In this document: piece by piece, positions 8,312 through 16,944 of the stretch
Numbering within the stretch: the stretch's first letter is position 1
Layout: each line of letters opens with the position of its first letter
DNA from: an uncultured Spartobacteria bacterium
GTDB lineage: Bacteria > Verrucomicrobiota > Verrucomicrobiia > Chthoniobacterales > Chthoniobacteraceae
Assembly (NCBI GenBank): GCA_903919125.1
Contig: CAIXGS010000061.1
Span: 62,001 to 126,000, forward strand
DNA length: 64,000 nt
Direction of reading: 5' to 3'
Program-made: the position numbers and the translations under genes
The notes under the pieces: model-generated
The model's database searches: none
What the model saw: only the letters and a program-made list of their open reading frames with translations
What the model was told of the DNA's origin: nothing

Positions 8312-9274
8312 ATGCGGGCCGCCCCGGAGTCTGTCCTGATCCTCAAGCCCAGCTCGCTCGGAGACGTTCTTCATACGCTACCCGCCGTTGCCGCGCTCAA
8401 ACAGCATTGGCCCAGTACTCGGATCCGGTGGTTGGTGAATCCGGAATGGGCGCCGATGCTCGAAGGAAATCCGGTGGTGGACGAGGTGTTACTCTTTCCT
8501 AGGCACCAATTTCGAGGACTTTTTGGTCCGGTACGTTTGCTTCGTTGGGCCCGGCGGTTTGCTCCCGGTGGCGCAGCTCCGCTGGTCTTGGATTTCCAGG
8601 GACTTCTTCGCTCTGCGCTGATTGGTCGACTGTGTCGGACTGCCCATTTTTATGGACTTTCGGACGCCAGGGAGGGCGCCGGATTTTTTTACGATGCCGC
8701 CGCCTCGGTGGTCGGTAAGCGGCACGCGGTCGAACGTTATTTAGCGTTAGTCCAGATGGTGGGTGCGCCCGTGGACAGCCCGCTACGTTGGCCTCTACCG
8801 AAGACCAAGTTGCCCGTCGGTTTTGATTGCACGTTGCCGTTTGTGGCGCTCCATCCGTTTTCACGCGGGCGGGGAAAGTCTCTGTCTGTCGCAGAGGTGC
8901 AGCAGATTTGTGAGGTGCTTGCCCCGAGGCGTGTGGTGGTAGTGGGTCGCTCGGAATTGGCGCTTCCAGTGATGGGTAATGTGGATAACTGGCTGAATCG
9001 AACCTCGCTTTCGGAATTGTTGGCGCTTTTGGGATCCGCACAGTGGTGCGTGAGTGTTGATAGCGGCCCGATGCATATGGCCGCCGCGTTGTCGGCCCGA
9101 GTGCTGGCCTTGCATACGTGGAGTGATCCGCAAAAAGTGGGCCCTTTTCCTAACGAGGCGTGGGTGTGGAAAAGGGGAGCGCTTTATCAACGCGGTTTCC
9201 CAGAAACAACCGTTTCGAGTGCCACTTTGCTCGAAGCAGTGGCATTTTGCGCCGCTTTATTTTCGCTCCAGTAA
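8312..9274 (+). CDS. Glycosyltransferase family 9, heptosyltransferase I-like
   Basis: Adds heptose to the LPS inner core at the inner membrane; family GT9 with WaaC/WaaF. The N-terminal motif ILKPSSLGDVLHTLPAVAAL at residues 8-27 is close to WaaC, and the C-terminal nucleotide-sugar site SVDSGPMHMAAAL near 250 is intact. The 320-residue length is typical. ATG 8312 was chosen because it sits just before the first strand; the open frame reaches back into the phosphoesterase gene. With lpxK and lptD in the same window it supports an LPS outer membrane. The exact acceptor is unknown. Confidence 0.83.
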   Translation: MRAAPESVLILKPSSLGDVLHTLPAVAALKQHWPSTRIRWLVNPEWAPMLEGNPVVDEVLLFPRHQFRGLFGPVRLLRWARRFAPGGAAPLVLDFQGLLRSALIGRLCRTAHFYGLSDAREGAGFFYDAAASVVGKRHAVERYLALVQMVGAPVDSPLRWPLPKTKLPVGFDCTLPFVALHPFSRGRGKSLSVAEVQQICEVLAPRRVVVVGRSELALPVMGNVDNWLNRTSLSELLALLGSAQWCVSVDSGPMHMAAALSARVLALHTWSDPQKVGPFPNEAWVWKRGALYQRGFPETTVSSATLLEAVAFCAALFSLQ

Positions 9275-9305
9275 CGGCGCGCCCCGAGTTAGAGGAAGAA
9301 GAATG

Positions 9306-10322
9306 CTACTTGCGCACTATACCATGCAGCCGCAAATCTCGCCCTATCCGCCGGTATTCGGTATTCATTAGTTCCACTTTCCCATACCCTCTTCCTCCCA
9401 CCGCCACCTGACCCCCTCCGCACAGTAGCGGTGCCATGTAAAAACAAACTTCGTCCACAAGGTTCGCTTCGAATAAAGCGCCTAGTATCTCTCCCCCTCC
9501 CTCTGCCAAAACGGACGTCACTTGGTATGTGTTTCCAATTTCACGGAGAACCTCCGTTAAAGGTTTGTTGATGTAAACTAATGTACGCGCTTTGTGGCTA
9601 TCGGTGAACAGCTTAGCGCCCAAGGGTAACGGGCCGCCTCCACGGCTCAACACCACTCGCCACGGTTGCGCTTTGTGCTCAGGCATAGTCACCTCCCGGA
9701 CGGTTAACGAGGGATCGTCGGCGCGCAAGGTTCCCGCCCCAATAAGCACCGCATCCGTAACAGCCCGCAAGCGGTGGGCATCCTCGCGTGCGGCGCGCCC
9801 CGTTAACCATTGCCCCTCTCCAGGTGGACGTGTGATCCTTCCATCCAGCGAAAGCCCGGCTTTGGCTACCACCCACGGAATGCCCGTGGTGATCCATTTG
9901 AAAAATGCTCGGTTCAGGTGCGCGCAAGCTTCTTGGAGAACCCCCGTCACCACTTCCACCCCACCCGCGCGAAGCTTTTCAAGTCCAATTCCAGCGTGCG
10001 CAGGATGGGGATCCACCACGCCCACCACCACCCGTCGGATGCCAGCGGCAAGAATCGCTTCGGTGCACGGAGGCGTCCGCCCGTGTGTGCAACAGGGTTC
10101 GAGGGTCACGTAAAGCGTCGCGCCCTTTGCTAGGGTAGGGTCTGGCAAAGCATTTAGCGCCTCAATCTCGGCATGCGGTCCCCCAGCTTTACGGTGCCAT
10201 CCCCGGGCAATGATTCGTCCCTGGCGCACAATCACGCAGCCTACAGAGGGGTTCGGACTAGTGCATCCGTAGCCCTTAAGTGCTTCTCGCAGAGCCGCCC
10301 GCATGAATCGAATGTCCTGCAT
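9306..10322 (-). CDS. ribD: Bifunctional riboflavin deaminase-reductase RibD
   Basis: Catalyses deamination then side-chain reduction of the pyrimidine intermediate in riboflavin synthesis. The 338-residue protein has an N-terminal deaminase with zinc ligands His50 and Glu52 in GGPHAEIEA, and Cys77 and Cys86 in EPCCTHGRTPPC. The reductase half begins near 145 with AKAGLSLDGRI and has GAGTLRADDPSL near 190 and a late LAEGGGEILGALF. ATG 10322 is used; a GTG two codons earlier is possible. No FMN riboswitch is seen upstream. It stands alone, convergent with the heptosyltransferase. Confidence 0.94.
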   Translation of the reverse strand: MQDIRFMRAALREALKGYGCTSPNPSVGCVIVRQGRIIARGWHRKAGGPHAEIEALNALPDPTLAKGATLYVTLEPCCTHGRTPPCTEAILAAGIRRVVVGVVDPHPAHAGIGLEKLRAGGVEVVTGVLQEACAHLNRAFFKWITTGIPWVVAKAGLSLDGRITRPPGEGQWLTGRAAREDAHRLRAVTDAVLIGAGTLRADDPSLTVREVTMPEHKAQPWRVVLSRGGGPLPLGAKLFTDSHKARTLVYINKPLTEVLREIGNTYQVTSVLAEGGGEILGALFEANLVDEVCFYMAPLLCGGGQVAVGGRGYGKVELMNTEYRRIGRDLRLHGIVRK

Positions 10323-10757
10323 ATTCACAGAGTATCGGTGGAGGGCGGCGGGGATCGAAAAAGTATTTTCATTTTATGCAGACTTTTTTCCCGTTTGTTC
10401 CGTAGCCAACAGTGAGGGTTGTTTGGCAGATCCCGCGTAGGGTGGCGCAAGGTGGCGCTTGGAGCCGCTGAAAGCGGTGAAAGTGCTGAAGCGATCAAGC
10501 CGCAGCTAGCCTGACGGAACTTAAACACGCAGCACCGTGGTTCTGGAGTCCACAAAGCCTCTGGAGCGGTATCCATCGGCCACACCTGCTCAGTAGCCCC
10601 GTCGGTTCGATGCCTCCTTTGAGCCAAAGTTCCTCAAAAAAGAGAACAAAGAACCCCTCGCCTCAAACCCCCAGCAGCCTCCGCCGGAACCCCTTACTAC
10701 CCACACTATCTTCGTCTGTAGCCAACCACAAAATCCAAAACTAAAGAAACTGAACTT
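10323..10757. other. Intergenic region between ribD and the small heat-shock gene
   Basis: About 435 bases with no convincing gene. Short frames here are Ser/Arg/Pro-rich and match nothing. It must hold divergent promoters for ribD and the Hsp20 gene. I see no CIRCE element and no clean heat-shock-sigma promoter. Around 10440-10500 there are short near-repeats (GTGGCGC twice, GTGAAAG/GCTGAAAG). No RNA family was recognised. Confidence 0.5.
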
Positions 10758-11312
10758 ATGACCACTACAACCACACTCAAATCTGCCCAACAACCCACCA
10801 CGTTCTGGCCCACGTCCACCTCGGGAGTCGGTGCTACTTCTCTCTCTAACCTGTCTCAAATGTCTCCCCTAGAGAAATTAGCCTCCCTGCGCCAGGATAT
10901 GGACCGTCTCTGGGAGCTGACGTTTTCCGGCCGTGCCGGAGCCACCTTTGGGAACTTGGGGCAGACGGCGCAAAATATTCAGTGGTGCCCCGCAGTGGAT
11001 CTCTACGATGAGAGTGAACGCCTCGTCGTAAAGGTCGAATTGCCTGGCATGACCCGCGAGCAGATTCAAATTAACTATCAGGACGGAGTTCTGAGCATCT
11101 CTGGGGAACGTAAATCTGATTACGAACACGGCAAGGAACCCGATGCATACCGCTCGGAACGGGCCGTGGGTAAGTTTGCGCGGGATCTGGCGCTTCCGGT
11201 GCCGATCGAAGCTGAGCAAATCAACGCTACTTATAAAGATGGAGTTCTCGCCGTGCTTTTACCCAAAAGCGAGGATGCAAAGCCGCATAAGGTCGAAGTG
11301 AAAATCGCGTAG
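10758..11312 (+). CDS. Small heat-shock protein, Hsp20/alpha-crystallin family
   Basis: ATP-independent holdase of 184 residues. The first 75 residues are Thr/Ser-rich and disordered. The alpha-crystallin domain covers about 76-175, with VDLYDESERLVVKVELPGM, the L-S-I-S-G-E-R strand, and the late G-V-L-A-V-L-L-P motif that corresponds to the family G-V-L-x-I/V-x-x-P signature. A short charged tail ends in EVKIA, a possible I/V-x-I/V-type oligomer contact. ATG 10758 follows a purine-rich stretch (AAAGAAACTGAA) that could act as a weak ribosome binding site. It stands alone between two long non-coding stretches. Confidence 0.93.
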   Translation: MTTTTTLKSAQQPTTFWPTSTSGVGATSLSNLSQMSPLEKLASLRQDMDRLWELTFSGRAGATFGNLGQTAQNIQWCPAVDLYDESERLVVKVELPGMTREQIQINYQDGVLSISGERKSDYEHGKEPDAYRSERAVGKFARDLALPVPIEAEQINATYKDGVLAVLLPKSEDAKPHKVEVKIA

Positions 11313-11792
11313 CCAAAGAAATTGCGCTCCGGAAGATGCAAAGCCCCAGCTCTGCATCGATAGGTCTCCTCTAGAGGTCTAGGGGGCACAATTTAATCAA
11401 GGTACGCTCAAGGTTTGCGAGTTAGCGGAGCTGGGGCTCCGCCCTCTTGCAGCATCGCCCAAAAGAGGAGTGAGCGAGAGGAACCGTAAAACACGTTACG
11501 AATGAGTTCTGGAACCGAGACTCCACAGTCTCAGGGGGATACTTTTTGAAGTCCTTGCGTCTTTTTAGTGCAGGCGCAGTTTCAAAAACCAGTGTTTGAA
11601 AAAGTCCCGCAAGGGGGTGCGCCGGCAGTAGAACTACATTTGAAAAACCGAAGATTGAAAATGGGGTGCCAACGCTAAAAGACTTCTAAAAACAGCCACC
11701 TTTAAACACGAGGTCGCTAAGCAAGGGTGAAAGAACTGCAGGGCAGGCTTGGGCACCTGTGGAACGCGCTTGTTGGGCGTGCGAGCGGCGCA
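11313..11792. other. Intergenic region with structured inverted repeats
   Basis: About 480 bases between the Hsp20 gene and the trpS stop with no convincing protein gene. It contains two hairpins whose parts are mutually complementary (11335-11358 and 11425-11442, described separately), a palindrome CCTCTAGAGG at 11368-11377 and a 6-bp stem hairpin at 11517-11532 (GAGACT-CCAC-AGTCTC). Two near-repeats TTTGAAAAA occur at about 11595 and 11640. No terminator-like T-run follows hairpin 11335-11358. Confidence 0.5.
11335..11442 (+). repeat. Two hairpins with loop-to-stem complementarity
   Basis: Hairpin 1 at 11335-11358 has the stem GATGCA/TGCATC and a 12-base loop containing AGCCCCAGCTC. Hairpin 2 at 11425-11442 has a perfect 7-bp stem GCGGAGC/GCTCCGC with loop TGGG. 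Eleven bases of hairpin 1's loop (11342-11352) are exactly complementary to 11428-11438 inside hairpin 2. The transcript downstream of the Hsp20 gene could therefore fold as two local hairpins or as a long-range pairing. Function not known. Confidence 0.5.
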
Positions 11793-12764
11793 TCAGCGCA
11801 ACCCCATAGCCTGCCGCATACGGCTCATGGTGGGCAGTGCCACTGCCCGTGCGCGGTCGGCTCCATTTTCGAGGATTGCATCTAGGGCGGCTGGGTCCGA
11901 AGCGAGCTCCGCCCGGCGGGCACGCAGCGGGGCGAAGCGTGACCAAAGGGCGTCAAAGAGGCGCTTTTTGAAGTCGCCGTAGCCCACGCCGCCAGAGCGG
12001 AATTGGTCTTCCATAAGGGCCACGGCTGCGGGTTCGGCGCAGAGCTTGTAGAGGGCTAGGATGGAGGAGGAAGAGGGATCTTTGGGAGCTTCAACGGGCG
12101 AAGAATCCGTGACTATGCTCATGACTTTCTTGCGGAGCACTTTTTCTTCTTCGAACAGGCCCAGAGTGTTGTTGTAACTTTTGCTCATCTTCTGTCCGTC
12201 GAGGCCAATGACGGTGGCGACCTCTGCTACGATGCTTGCTTCGGGAACAGTAAAAATCGGGCCAAATGTGCGATTCGCTTTCTCCGCGAGGTCCCGAGTG
12301 ACTTCCACGTGCTGCTTTTGGTCGCGTCCGACGGGAACAATGTTGCTGTTATATAGGAGAATATCCGCCGCCATTAAAACTGGGTACGCAAACAGGCCGT
12401 GCGAGGGAACCTTACCTTTGTTGAGGTGGTCCTTGTAGGCGTGGCAGTTTTCAAGCATCGGCATGGGGGTGAGACACGTCAAAAGCCAGGCGAGTTCCGT
12501 GACTTCGGGCACGTCGCTTTGGCGAAAGAGTACGGCCTTGCTTGGATCCAAGCCGCAGGCCAGAAAATCGAGGGCTACACTGCGAGAATATTCTCTCAGG
12601 AGCGCGGGGTCGTGCACGGTGGTGAGGGCGTGATAGTCGGCTATGAAGTAGAAGGCTTCACCCTTGTCTTGCCATTCGATGCCGGGGCGCATCATGCCAA
12701 AGTAGTTGCCGAGGTGTGGCCTCCCAGTGGGTTTGATGCCGGAGAGAATACGTGAAACTACCAT
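11793..12764 (-). CDS. trpS: Tryptophanyl-tRNA synthetase
   Basis: Class Ic aminoacyl-tRNA synthetase charging tRNA-Trp. The 323-residue length is typical of the compact bacterial form. The HIGH motif reads HLGN at residues 17-20 and the KMSKS loop is intact near 192 (LDGQKMSKSYN). Between them AYPVLMAADILLYN and VPVGRDQKQHVE are diagnostic of TrpRS. It begins at ATG 12764 and faces a 397-base gap upstream. Downstream is the structured intergenic region. No tryptophan T-box or leader was seen, nor expected for this group. Confidence 0.95.
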   Translation of the reverse strand: MVVSRILSGIKPTGRPHLGNYFGMMRPGIEWQDKGEAFYFIADYHALTTVHDPALLREYSRSVALDFLACGLDPSKAVLFRQSDVPEVTELAWLLTCLTPMPMLENCHAYKDHLNKGKVPSHGLFAYPVLMAADILLYNSNIVPVGRDQKQHVEVTRDLAEKANRTFGPIFTVPEASIVAEVATVIGLDGQKMSKSYNNTLGLFEEEKVLRKKVMSIVTDSSPVEAPKDPSSSSILALYKLCAEPAAVALMEDQFRSGGVGYGDFKKRLFDALWSRFAPLRARRAELASDPAALDAILENGADRARAVALPTMSRMRQAMGLR

Positions 12765-13161
12765 AAAAGCCTAGCGTTGAATGAATTGTGTCCTTCGCCG
12801 CCCTTAGCGTGAGGCAGAGAAACCAAACGCTCGGTGTGCTGTCGCAGTGGCTTCTTCCCCGCGCCGGTTAATTTCCCGCTGAGACGGGAGAGTCGCAAGG
12901 AATTCAGGCCGGAGATGAGCGGAAAGTGCGGCGAGTTTGGTAAGATGCTTCTGGCTCTTTGCCAGCGCCCTATCGGCATAGCACTCTTTTGAAAAGTAGT
13001 TTTGGGCCTTTGCGTTGCGTTCTCGCAAAAGGCCGTTAGCACTGCTTCTTTTGTCGTCTTGACGAGGACTTGCTCGAATCGGCAATGGTAGTTGAGACGG
13101 CGCGGGGTGGCGTCCATTGGATGGGGGTGAGGTTGGCAGCCGCGAAAGCCGCGCTCTGGAG
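12765..13161. other. Intergenic region between ugd and trpS
   Basis: 397 bases on the minus-strand path from ugd to trpS. It probably contains the trpS promoter. The only candidate gene is a short frame at 12804-13085, listed separately. No hairpin with T-run, tRNA or riboswitch was recognised. Confidence 0.5.
12804..13085 (-). CDS. Possible small hypothetical protein
   Basis: A 93-codon frame with no ATG; only a TTG at 13085 can start it. The downstream two-thirds has amphipathic, Ala/Leu/Arg-rich helical character (for example HLTKLAALSAHLRPEFLATL) and common codons, unlike most shadow frames here. There is no ribosome binding site and no recognised family. It could be a small gene, a decayed remnant or chance. 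An overlapping 119-codon frame on the same strand is less protein-like. Confidence 0.2.
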   Translation of the reverse strand: MPIRASPRQDDKRSSANGLLRERNAKAQNYFSKECYADRALAKSQKHLTKLAALSAHLRPEFLATLPSQREINRRGEEATATAHRAFGFSASR

Positions 13162-14466
13162 CTAGGGGCGTCCCACCCCGTGGTAAGTGAAGCCCATATC
13201 CCGCATCGTTTTAGGGTTGAGTAAATTGCGTCCGTCGAAAAGCAGAGGCGTGTGCATAGCTGCTTTTACCGCTGCAAAATCTTGGCGGGCGAATTCTTTC
13301 CACTCCGTCGCTAGCAAAAGTGCTTCTGCACCCTCTGCGGCCTCTAGCGGGGAGTGGGCCAGCTTCAAGCTTGCAGGGAGCAACTTGTATTCGACGGCTT
13401 TTTCCATCCCTTTAGGATCGTAAGCGGTGACTTGTGCGCCCTCTGCCACGAGTCGGTTGACCAGCTCGATTGCGACGGAGTTGCGCACGTCGTCCGTGTC
13501 TGGCTTGAAAGTCAGGCCCCAGACTGCGATGCGTTTGTCACGCAGCACCCAGAGCGCGTCTTTGATTTTTTTGATAAACACGTCAAGTTGCCCAGCGTTA
13601 ATGCGCTCCACTTCCTGTAGCAGGCGGAAGGGTACCCCTAACTCCTCGGAAATGGCGATGAACGCCTTTACATCTTTTGGGAAACAGGAACCGCCATAGC
13701 CCAACCCTGCGTTGAGAAAGTTGCGTCCTATGCGGCGATCCATCCCGATGCCGTCGGCAACCATTTCCACATCCGCCCCGCTGGCCTCGCAAATGGCGGA
13801 AACGGCGTTGATGTAGGAAATCTTGAGCGAGAGGAACGAATTGGCAGCGTGCTTAATCAGCTCGGCGGAACTAACATCTGTGACAAGAATGGGCACCTGA
13901 AAGGGCTCGTACATCCGTTTCATTAAATCCGTGGCCCTCTGAGAGGCGGATCCCACCACGATGCGGTCGGGTTTCATCAAGTCCGGTACTGCGCACCCTT
14001 CTCGCAGGAACTCCGGATTGGAGACGACGTCGAACTCCGCGGTGGGGTTGTAGCGGCGAATCGTCGCATCGACCTTTTCGCCTGTCTTGACGGGCACGGT
14101 GGACTTGTCGACAACCACGCGATACTGGCCGGGCTTGAGAACGCCGGCGATTTCGCGGGCAACCCGCTCGATGTAAGTCAGGTCAACACTCCCGTCAGCC
14201 TGAGGGGGCGTGGGGACAGCGATGAACACGATTTGGCTGTTATCGACTCCATCCTCAATGGAATGGGTAAAGCGCAGCCGTCCGGCGGCCACGTTGCGGA
14301 GGACGAGCTCTTCGAGGCCTGGCTCGTAAATAGGAATTTGCCCGCGATGCAACATGTCGATCTTGCGAAGATCGTTATCCACGCAAATAACCGTGTGGCC
14401 CACTTCAGCGAAACAAGCGCCTGAAACCAAACCAACGTAGCCGGAGCCAATAATGCAGAGATCCAT
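13162..14466 (-). CDS. ugd: UDP-glucose 6-dehydrogenase
   Basis: NAD-dependent oxidation of UDP-glucose to UDP-glucuronate, a precursor of polysaccharides and modified LPS sugars. The 434-residue protein has the NAD-binding GSGYVG at 7-12, the substrate segment EFLREGCAV near 154, and the catalytic cysteine in GLGYGGSCFPKD near residue 261. The C-terminal UDP-binding part includes VWGLTFKPDTDDVRNS. Start ATG 14466 places the Rossmann strand at the extreme N terminus as usual. It lies 47 bases after lptD on the same strand, suggesting shared envelope expression. Confidence 0.95.
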   Translation of the reverse strand: MDLCIIGSGYVGLVSGACFAEVGHTVICVDNDLRKIDMLHRGQIPIYEPGLEELVLRNVAAGRLRFTHSIEDGVDNSQIVFIAVPTPPQADGSVDLTYIERVAREIAGVLKPGQYRVVVDKSTVPVKTGEKVDATIRRYNPTAEFDVVSNPEFLREGCAVPDLMKPDRIVVGSASQRATDLMKRMYEPFQVPILVTDVSSAELIKHAANSFLSLKISYINAVSAICEASGADVEMVADGIGMDRRIGRNFLNAGLGYGGSCFPKDVKAFIAISEELGVPFRLLQEVERINAGQLDVFIKKIKDALWVLRDKRIAVWGLTFKPDTDDVRNSVAIELVNRLVAEGAQVTAYDPKGMEKAVEYKLLPASLKLAHSPLEAAEGAEALLLATEWKEFARQDFAAVKAAMHTPLLFDGRNLLNPKTMRDMGFTYHGVGRP

Positions 14467-14513
14467 AATTTGAAAAAAAGACAGCGATTCTGAATCGTGA
14501 TCGGCAGGGAAAC

Positions 14514-16814
14514 TCAGCGGTTTTTGCTGCTGCTAGCGGAGTTGGTAGCCTCCGGGTCAAAGTGAAGCGGAAGTTTAAACTTAGGAATGTCCTTTAAAGT
14601 GAGGGTCAGCAGGACAGCGACATCGTTTTTTGAGGCATTTTCACGCAGAACCAGACTGAGAGAGGCGATCCAGGAGCGCAAATCGCGATCGAGGCTGTAG
14701 CGCTGGTACTCTGCATTTTTGGTTACGAACTCGTAGTTCTCCTCAAAGCCCACCGTCCAGTTGTCGCTCATGCGCAACCGTGCTCCGCCGGTGACTAAGT
14801 TAGAGTTGTTGAAGTAGCGGTTTCCAGAAACGTAACGGTTACCGAGATTAACAGTGAGATCCCGAGTGAGTTGAACGTTGGAACTGGAGTTGAACTCAGA
14901 AAAGCCCTCGTCGACTACTGGCAGTTGGCTGTCTAGATCCACGCCTAGCCAAGGCAGCGGATTCCAACGCAGGCGGTTAGACAGATTGGAATACGCTCCC
15001 GCGTCTGCGGATACCGCAGCGCCATACTCGGGCTGTTTGATGCGCATATCCATGAAGGATTCAAGCTCCAGCCAGTTCAACGTTTCTTCATCCCGCCGAG
15101 TCTGTAGTCGGTTGCGCACTCCAAACCGCAGAATGTCCCAACTGGTTATGGAGTCGACGGAATTGAACTGAGGAAAGTCGATGGCAGGTAGTTTGGAAGA
15201 AGGGTTAAGCGTATCGATTGGAAGTAGTTTAGTAGGATCGTCAGAGGCAGAGACCAGTGAAAGGTTCCCGAAGGGCTGGAAAATGTGGCGCAACCCGTCC
15301 AAACCCCAAGCGCGATTTTCCACGGAATCGAAGCTGCGCGAAAGCTTAAAGGAAGCCTCCATTCCCAAGTTGCCCACGAAGCGCTCCAGAGCACCGCCTT
15401 TGCCATACAGCGGATCACCCGGCGCGAGGCGCCCTTCGGTGAGGGAGGCACTGTAGTGGGTGGCGCGCACCCCTACCTTGGGAACCACCGATAACCAGCC
15501 GCCCCAGGTTTGCGGGTAGGTTAACTGGTGAAAACTGTCGATCCGGACCGTGTCGTAGGTGAAAAAGTCAAACGGCGTGGTGGTATTGCCAGGATTCTCC
15601 TTGGCTTGTTTACGGCGCAATTTTGCTACGGTCGTTTCTCCGTCGTAGAACACTTTGGATCCCAGAATGGGCTGTCGCTTCAAGTCCAGCGCCAAGGAGG
15701 GAAGCGCGTCGTTGCTTTCGTAGTCGTTGTTGAACTGCTTGCGCATTTCCAAAGTGAGAGTGTGGTTCTCCTCCAAGTGGGTGAGGGCGAAGACGCTTTC
15801 AGGGTTGGGATCGCGTTGTAGCTCGGAGGGCGAAAAATCCCGGTAGAAATTGATGTCGCTAAGCTTGTTAAAGTTGATCGTGGTGTAGACGGTTTCTGAG
15901 AGAAAGGAGCGATCCTGGATGGATACTCGGAATCGCTTTGGATCGATGGGATTGGTAGGCGACCCTAGTTCCGGGGGTTTGTTTCCTGGGGTCTGATCGT
16001 CGATATAGTAAGAACGCAAGCGTCCCCAAGAGCCGTTCGCTTTGTTTTCTTGCGCTAAATCTACTCCAAAACCGGCGCCTCGCTTGGTGAGGTAGTCGAG
16101 CCGCAAGCCTCCGATGGTGTCGGCTGAGACTGGAAATGCGAAGCGCGTCAGAAGGAATGCGCCCCAGTTACTGCGGGAGCCTGGCGCTATGGAGAAACTT
16201 TGGTCACTGCTCGCCGGTTGGTAGAGGTAAGGTAGCCAGAACACCGGTGTGCGCCCCACGTAGACCATGACGTCCTCGTATTCTGTGTGGTCATTACGAA
16301 AAATGCGCACCTTTCGCGCCCGCAGATGAAAACCCGGGTCGCTACTGTTGTCGGTAGTAAAGAGGCCGCCCGATGCCTCAAATGTGTCTGGGCCGGTTGA
16401 GACCAGCGAATGGGCCTGCGCCATAAAGGGTCCTGCTGCTGTGCGAAACTCAGAGCCGGAGATACGCTTGGTATCAAGGTTGTAAATGGCTCTGTCGCCT
16501 GAAAAAATTTTGTCGCCGCGATAAATCCGGACATCTCCGGAGACCATCACATCCCGCGTTGTGGTGTCGCATTGAGCATAATCACAATAAATAACGGTAT
16601 CACCCACGGCAATGACCACGTCGCCTTGGGCGATGGCGAGGTTGCCCTCGCGGCTTGTCTGACGAGATTCAATTTGGAGAGGAGCATCACCCGCAAAAAG
16701 TTTTCCAGAGGCGGCCCGATCGGAGGGGGCGGCATTTGCGCACAAGACTACCGAGCTCAGAAGCGCGAAAAACGCTCGGAAAAGGGCGGCGAAAAGGGGG
16801 TGGCGAACAACCAT
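14514..16814 (-). CDS. lptD: LPS-assembly outer-membrane protein LptD
   Basis: Outer-membrane channel that places LPS in the outer leaflet. The 766-residue protein has a signal peptide at about 1-28 ending C-A-N-A-A, an OstA/LptA-like beta-jellyroll at about 45-150 (AIAQGDVVIAVGDTVIYCDY, then VSGDVRIYRGDKIFSGDRA), and a large beta-barrel region from about 180 onward rich in alternating aromatic strands, with PVFWLPYLYQP at its start as in LptD. Cysteines near 76 and 81 (IYCDYAQCDT) are close together rather than split between the two domains as in E. coli, so the disulfide scheme may differ. It is followed by ugd; thiE lies upstream. Confidence 0.88.
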   Translation of the reverse strand: MVVRHPLFAALFRAFFALLSSVVLCANAAPSDRAASGKLFAGDAPLQIESRQTSREGNLAIAQGDVVIAVGDTVIYCDYAQCDTTTRDVMVSGDVRIYRGDKIFSGDRAIYNLDTKRISGSEFRTAAGPFMAQAHSLVSTGPDTFEASGGLFTTDNSSDPGFHLRARKVRIFRNDHTEYEDVMVYVGRTPVFWLPYLYQPASSDQSFSIAPGSRSNWGAFLLTRFAFPVSADTIGGLRLDYLTKRGAGFGVDLAQENKANGSWGRLRSYYIDDQTPGNKPPELGSPTNPIDPKRFRVSIQDRSFLSETVYTTINFNKLSDINFYRDFSPSELQRDPNPESVFALTHLEENHTLTLEMRKQFNNDYESNDALPSLALDLKRQPILGSKVFYDGETTVAKLRRKQAKENPGNTTTPFDFFTYDTVRIDSFHQLTYPQTWGGWLSVVPKVGVRATHYSASLTEGRLAPGDPLYGKGGALERFVGNLGMEASFKLSRSFDSVENRAWGLDGLRHIFQPFGNLSLVSASDDPTKLLPIDTLNPSSKLPAIDFPQFNSVDSITSWDILRFGVRNRLQTRRDEETLNWLELESFMDMRIKQPEYGAAVSADAGAYSNLSNRLRWNPLPWLGVDLDSQLPVVDEGFSEFNSSSNVQLTRDLTVNLGNRYVSGNRYFNNSNLVTGGARLRMSDNWTVGFEENYEFVTKNAEYQRYSLDRDLRSWIASLSLVLRENASKNDVAVLLTLTLKDIPKFKLPLHFDPEATNSASSSKNR

Positions 16815-16944
16815 GGTGCTAACAAAGAGGCGAACCTTAACAAAGGTTTGTCATCTTTCCAGTCGCTTTCCATGCAATACAAGCCTTCAAGCTAAAGGCT
16901 GGGCGGTTTAACGAATGAGAAATCATAAACTGAAGAGTCTTTCG

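Noticed and set aside
10570-10620. GGTTCGATGCC, looking like the T-arm of a tRNA or tmRNA
   Set aside because: The flanking bases do not form the 5-bp T stem and no acceptor or anticodon arm could be found.
10590-10859. 89-codon minus-strand frame before the Hsp20 gene
   Set aside because: Gly/Phe/Trp-rich translation of a repetitive stretch, overlapping the Hsp20 start; no gene features.
16870-16900. Small inverted repeat AGCCTT/AAGGCT between thiE and lptD
   Set aside because: Six base pairs without a T-run on either side.
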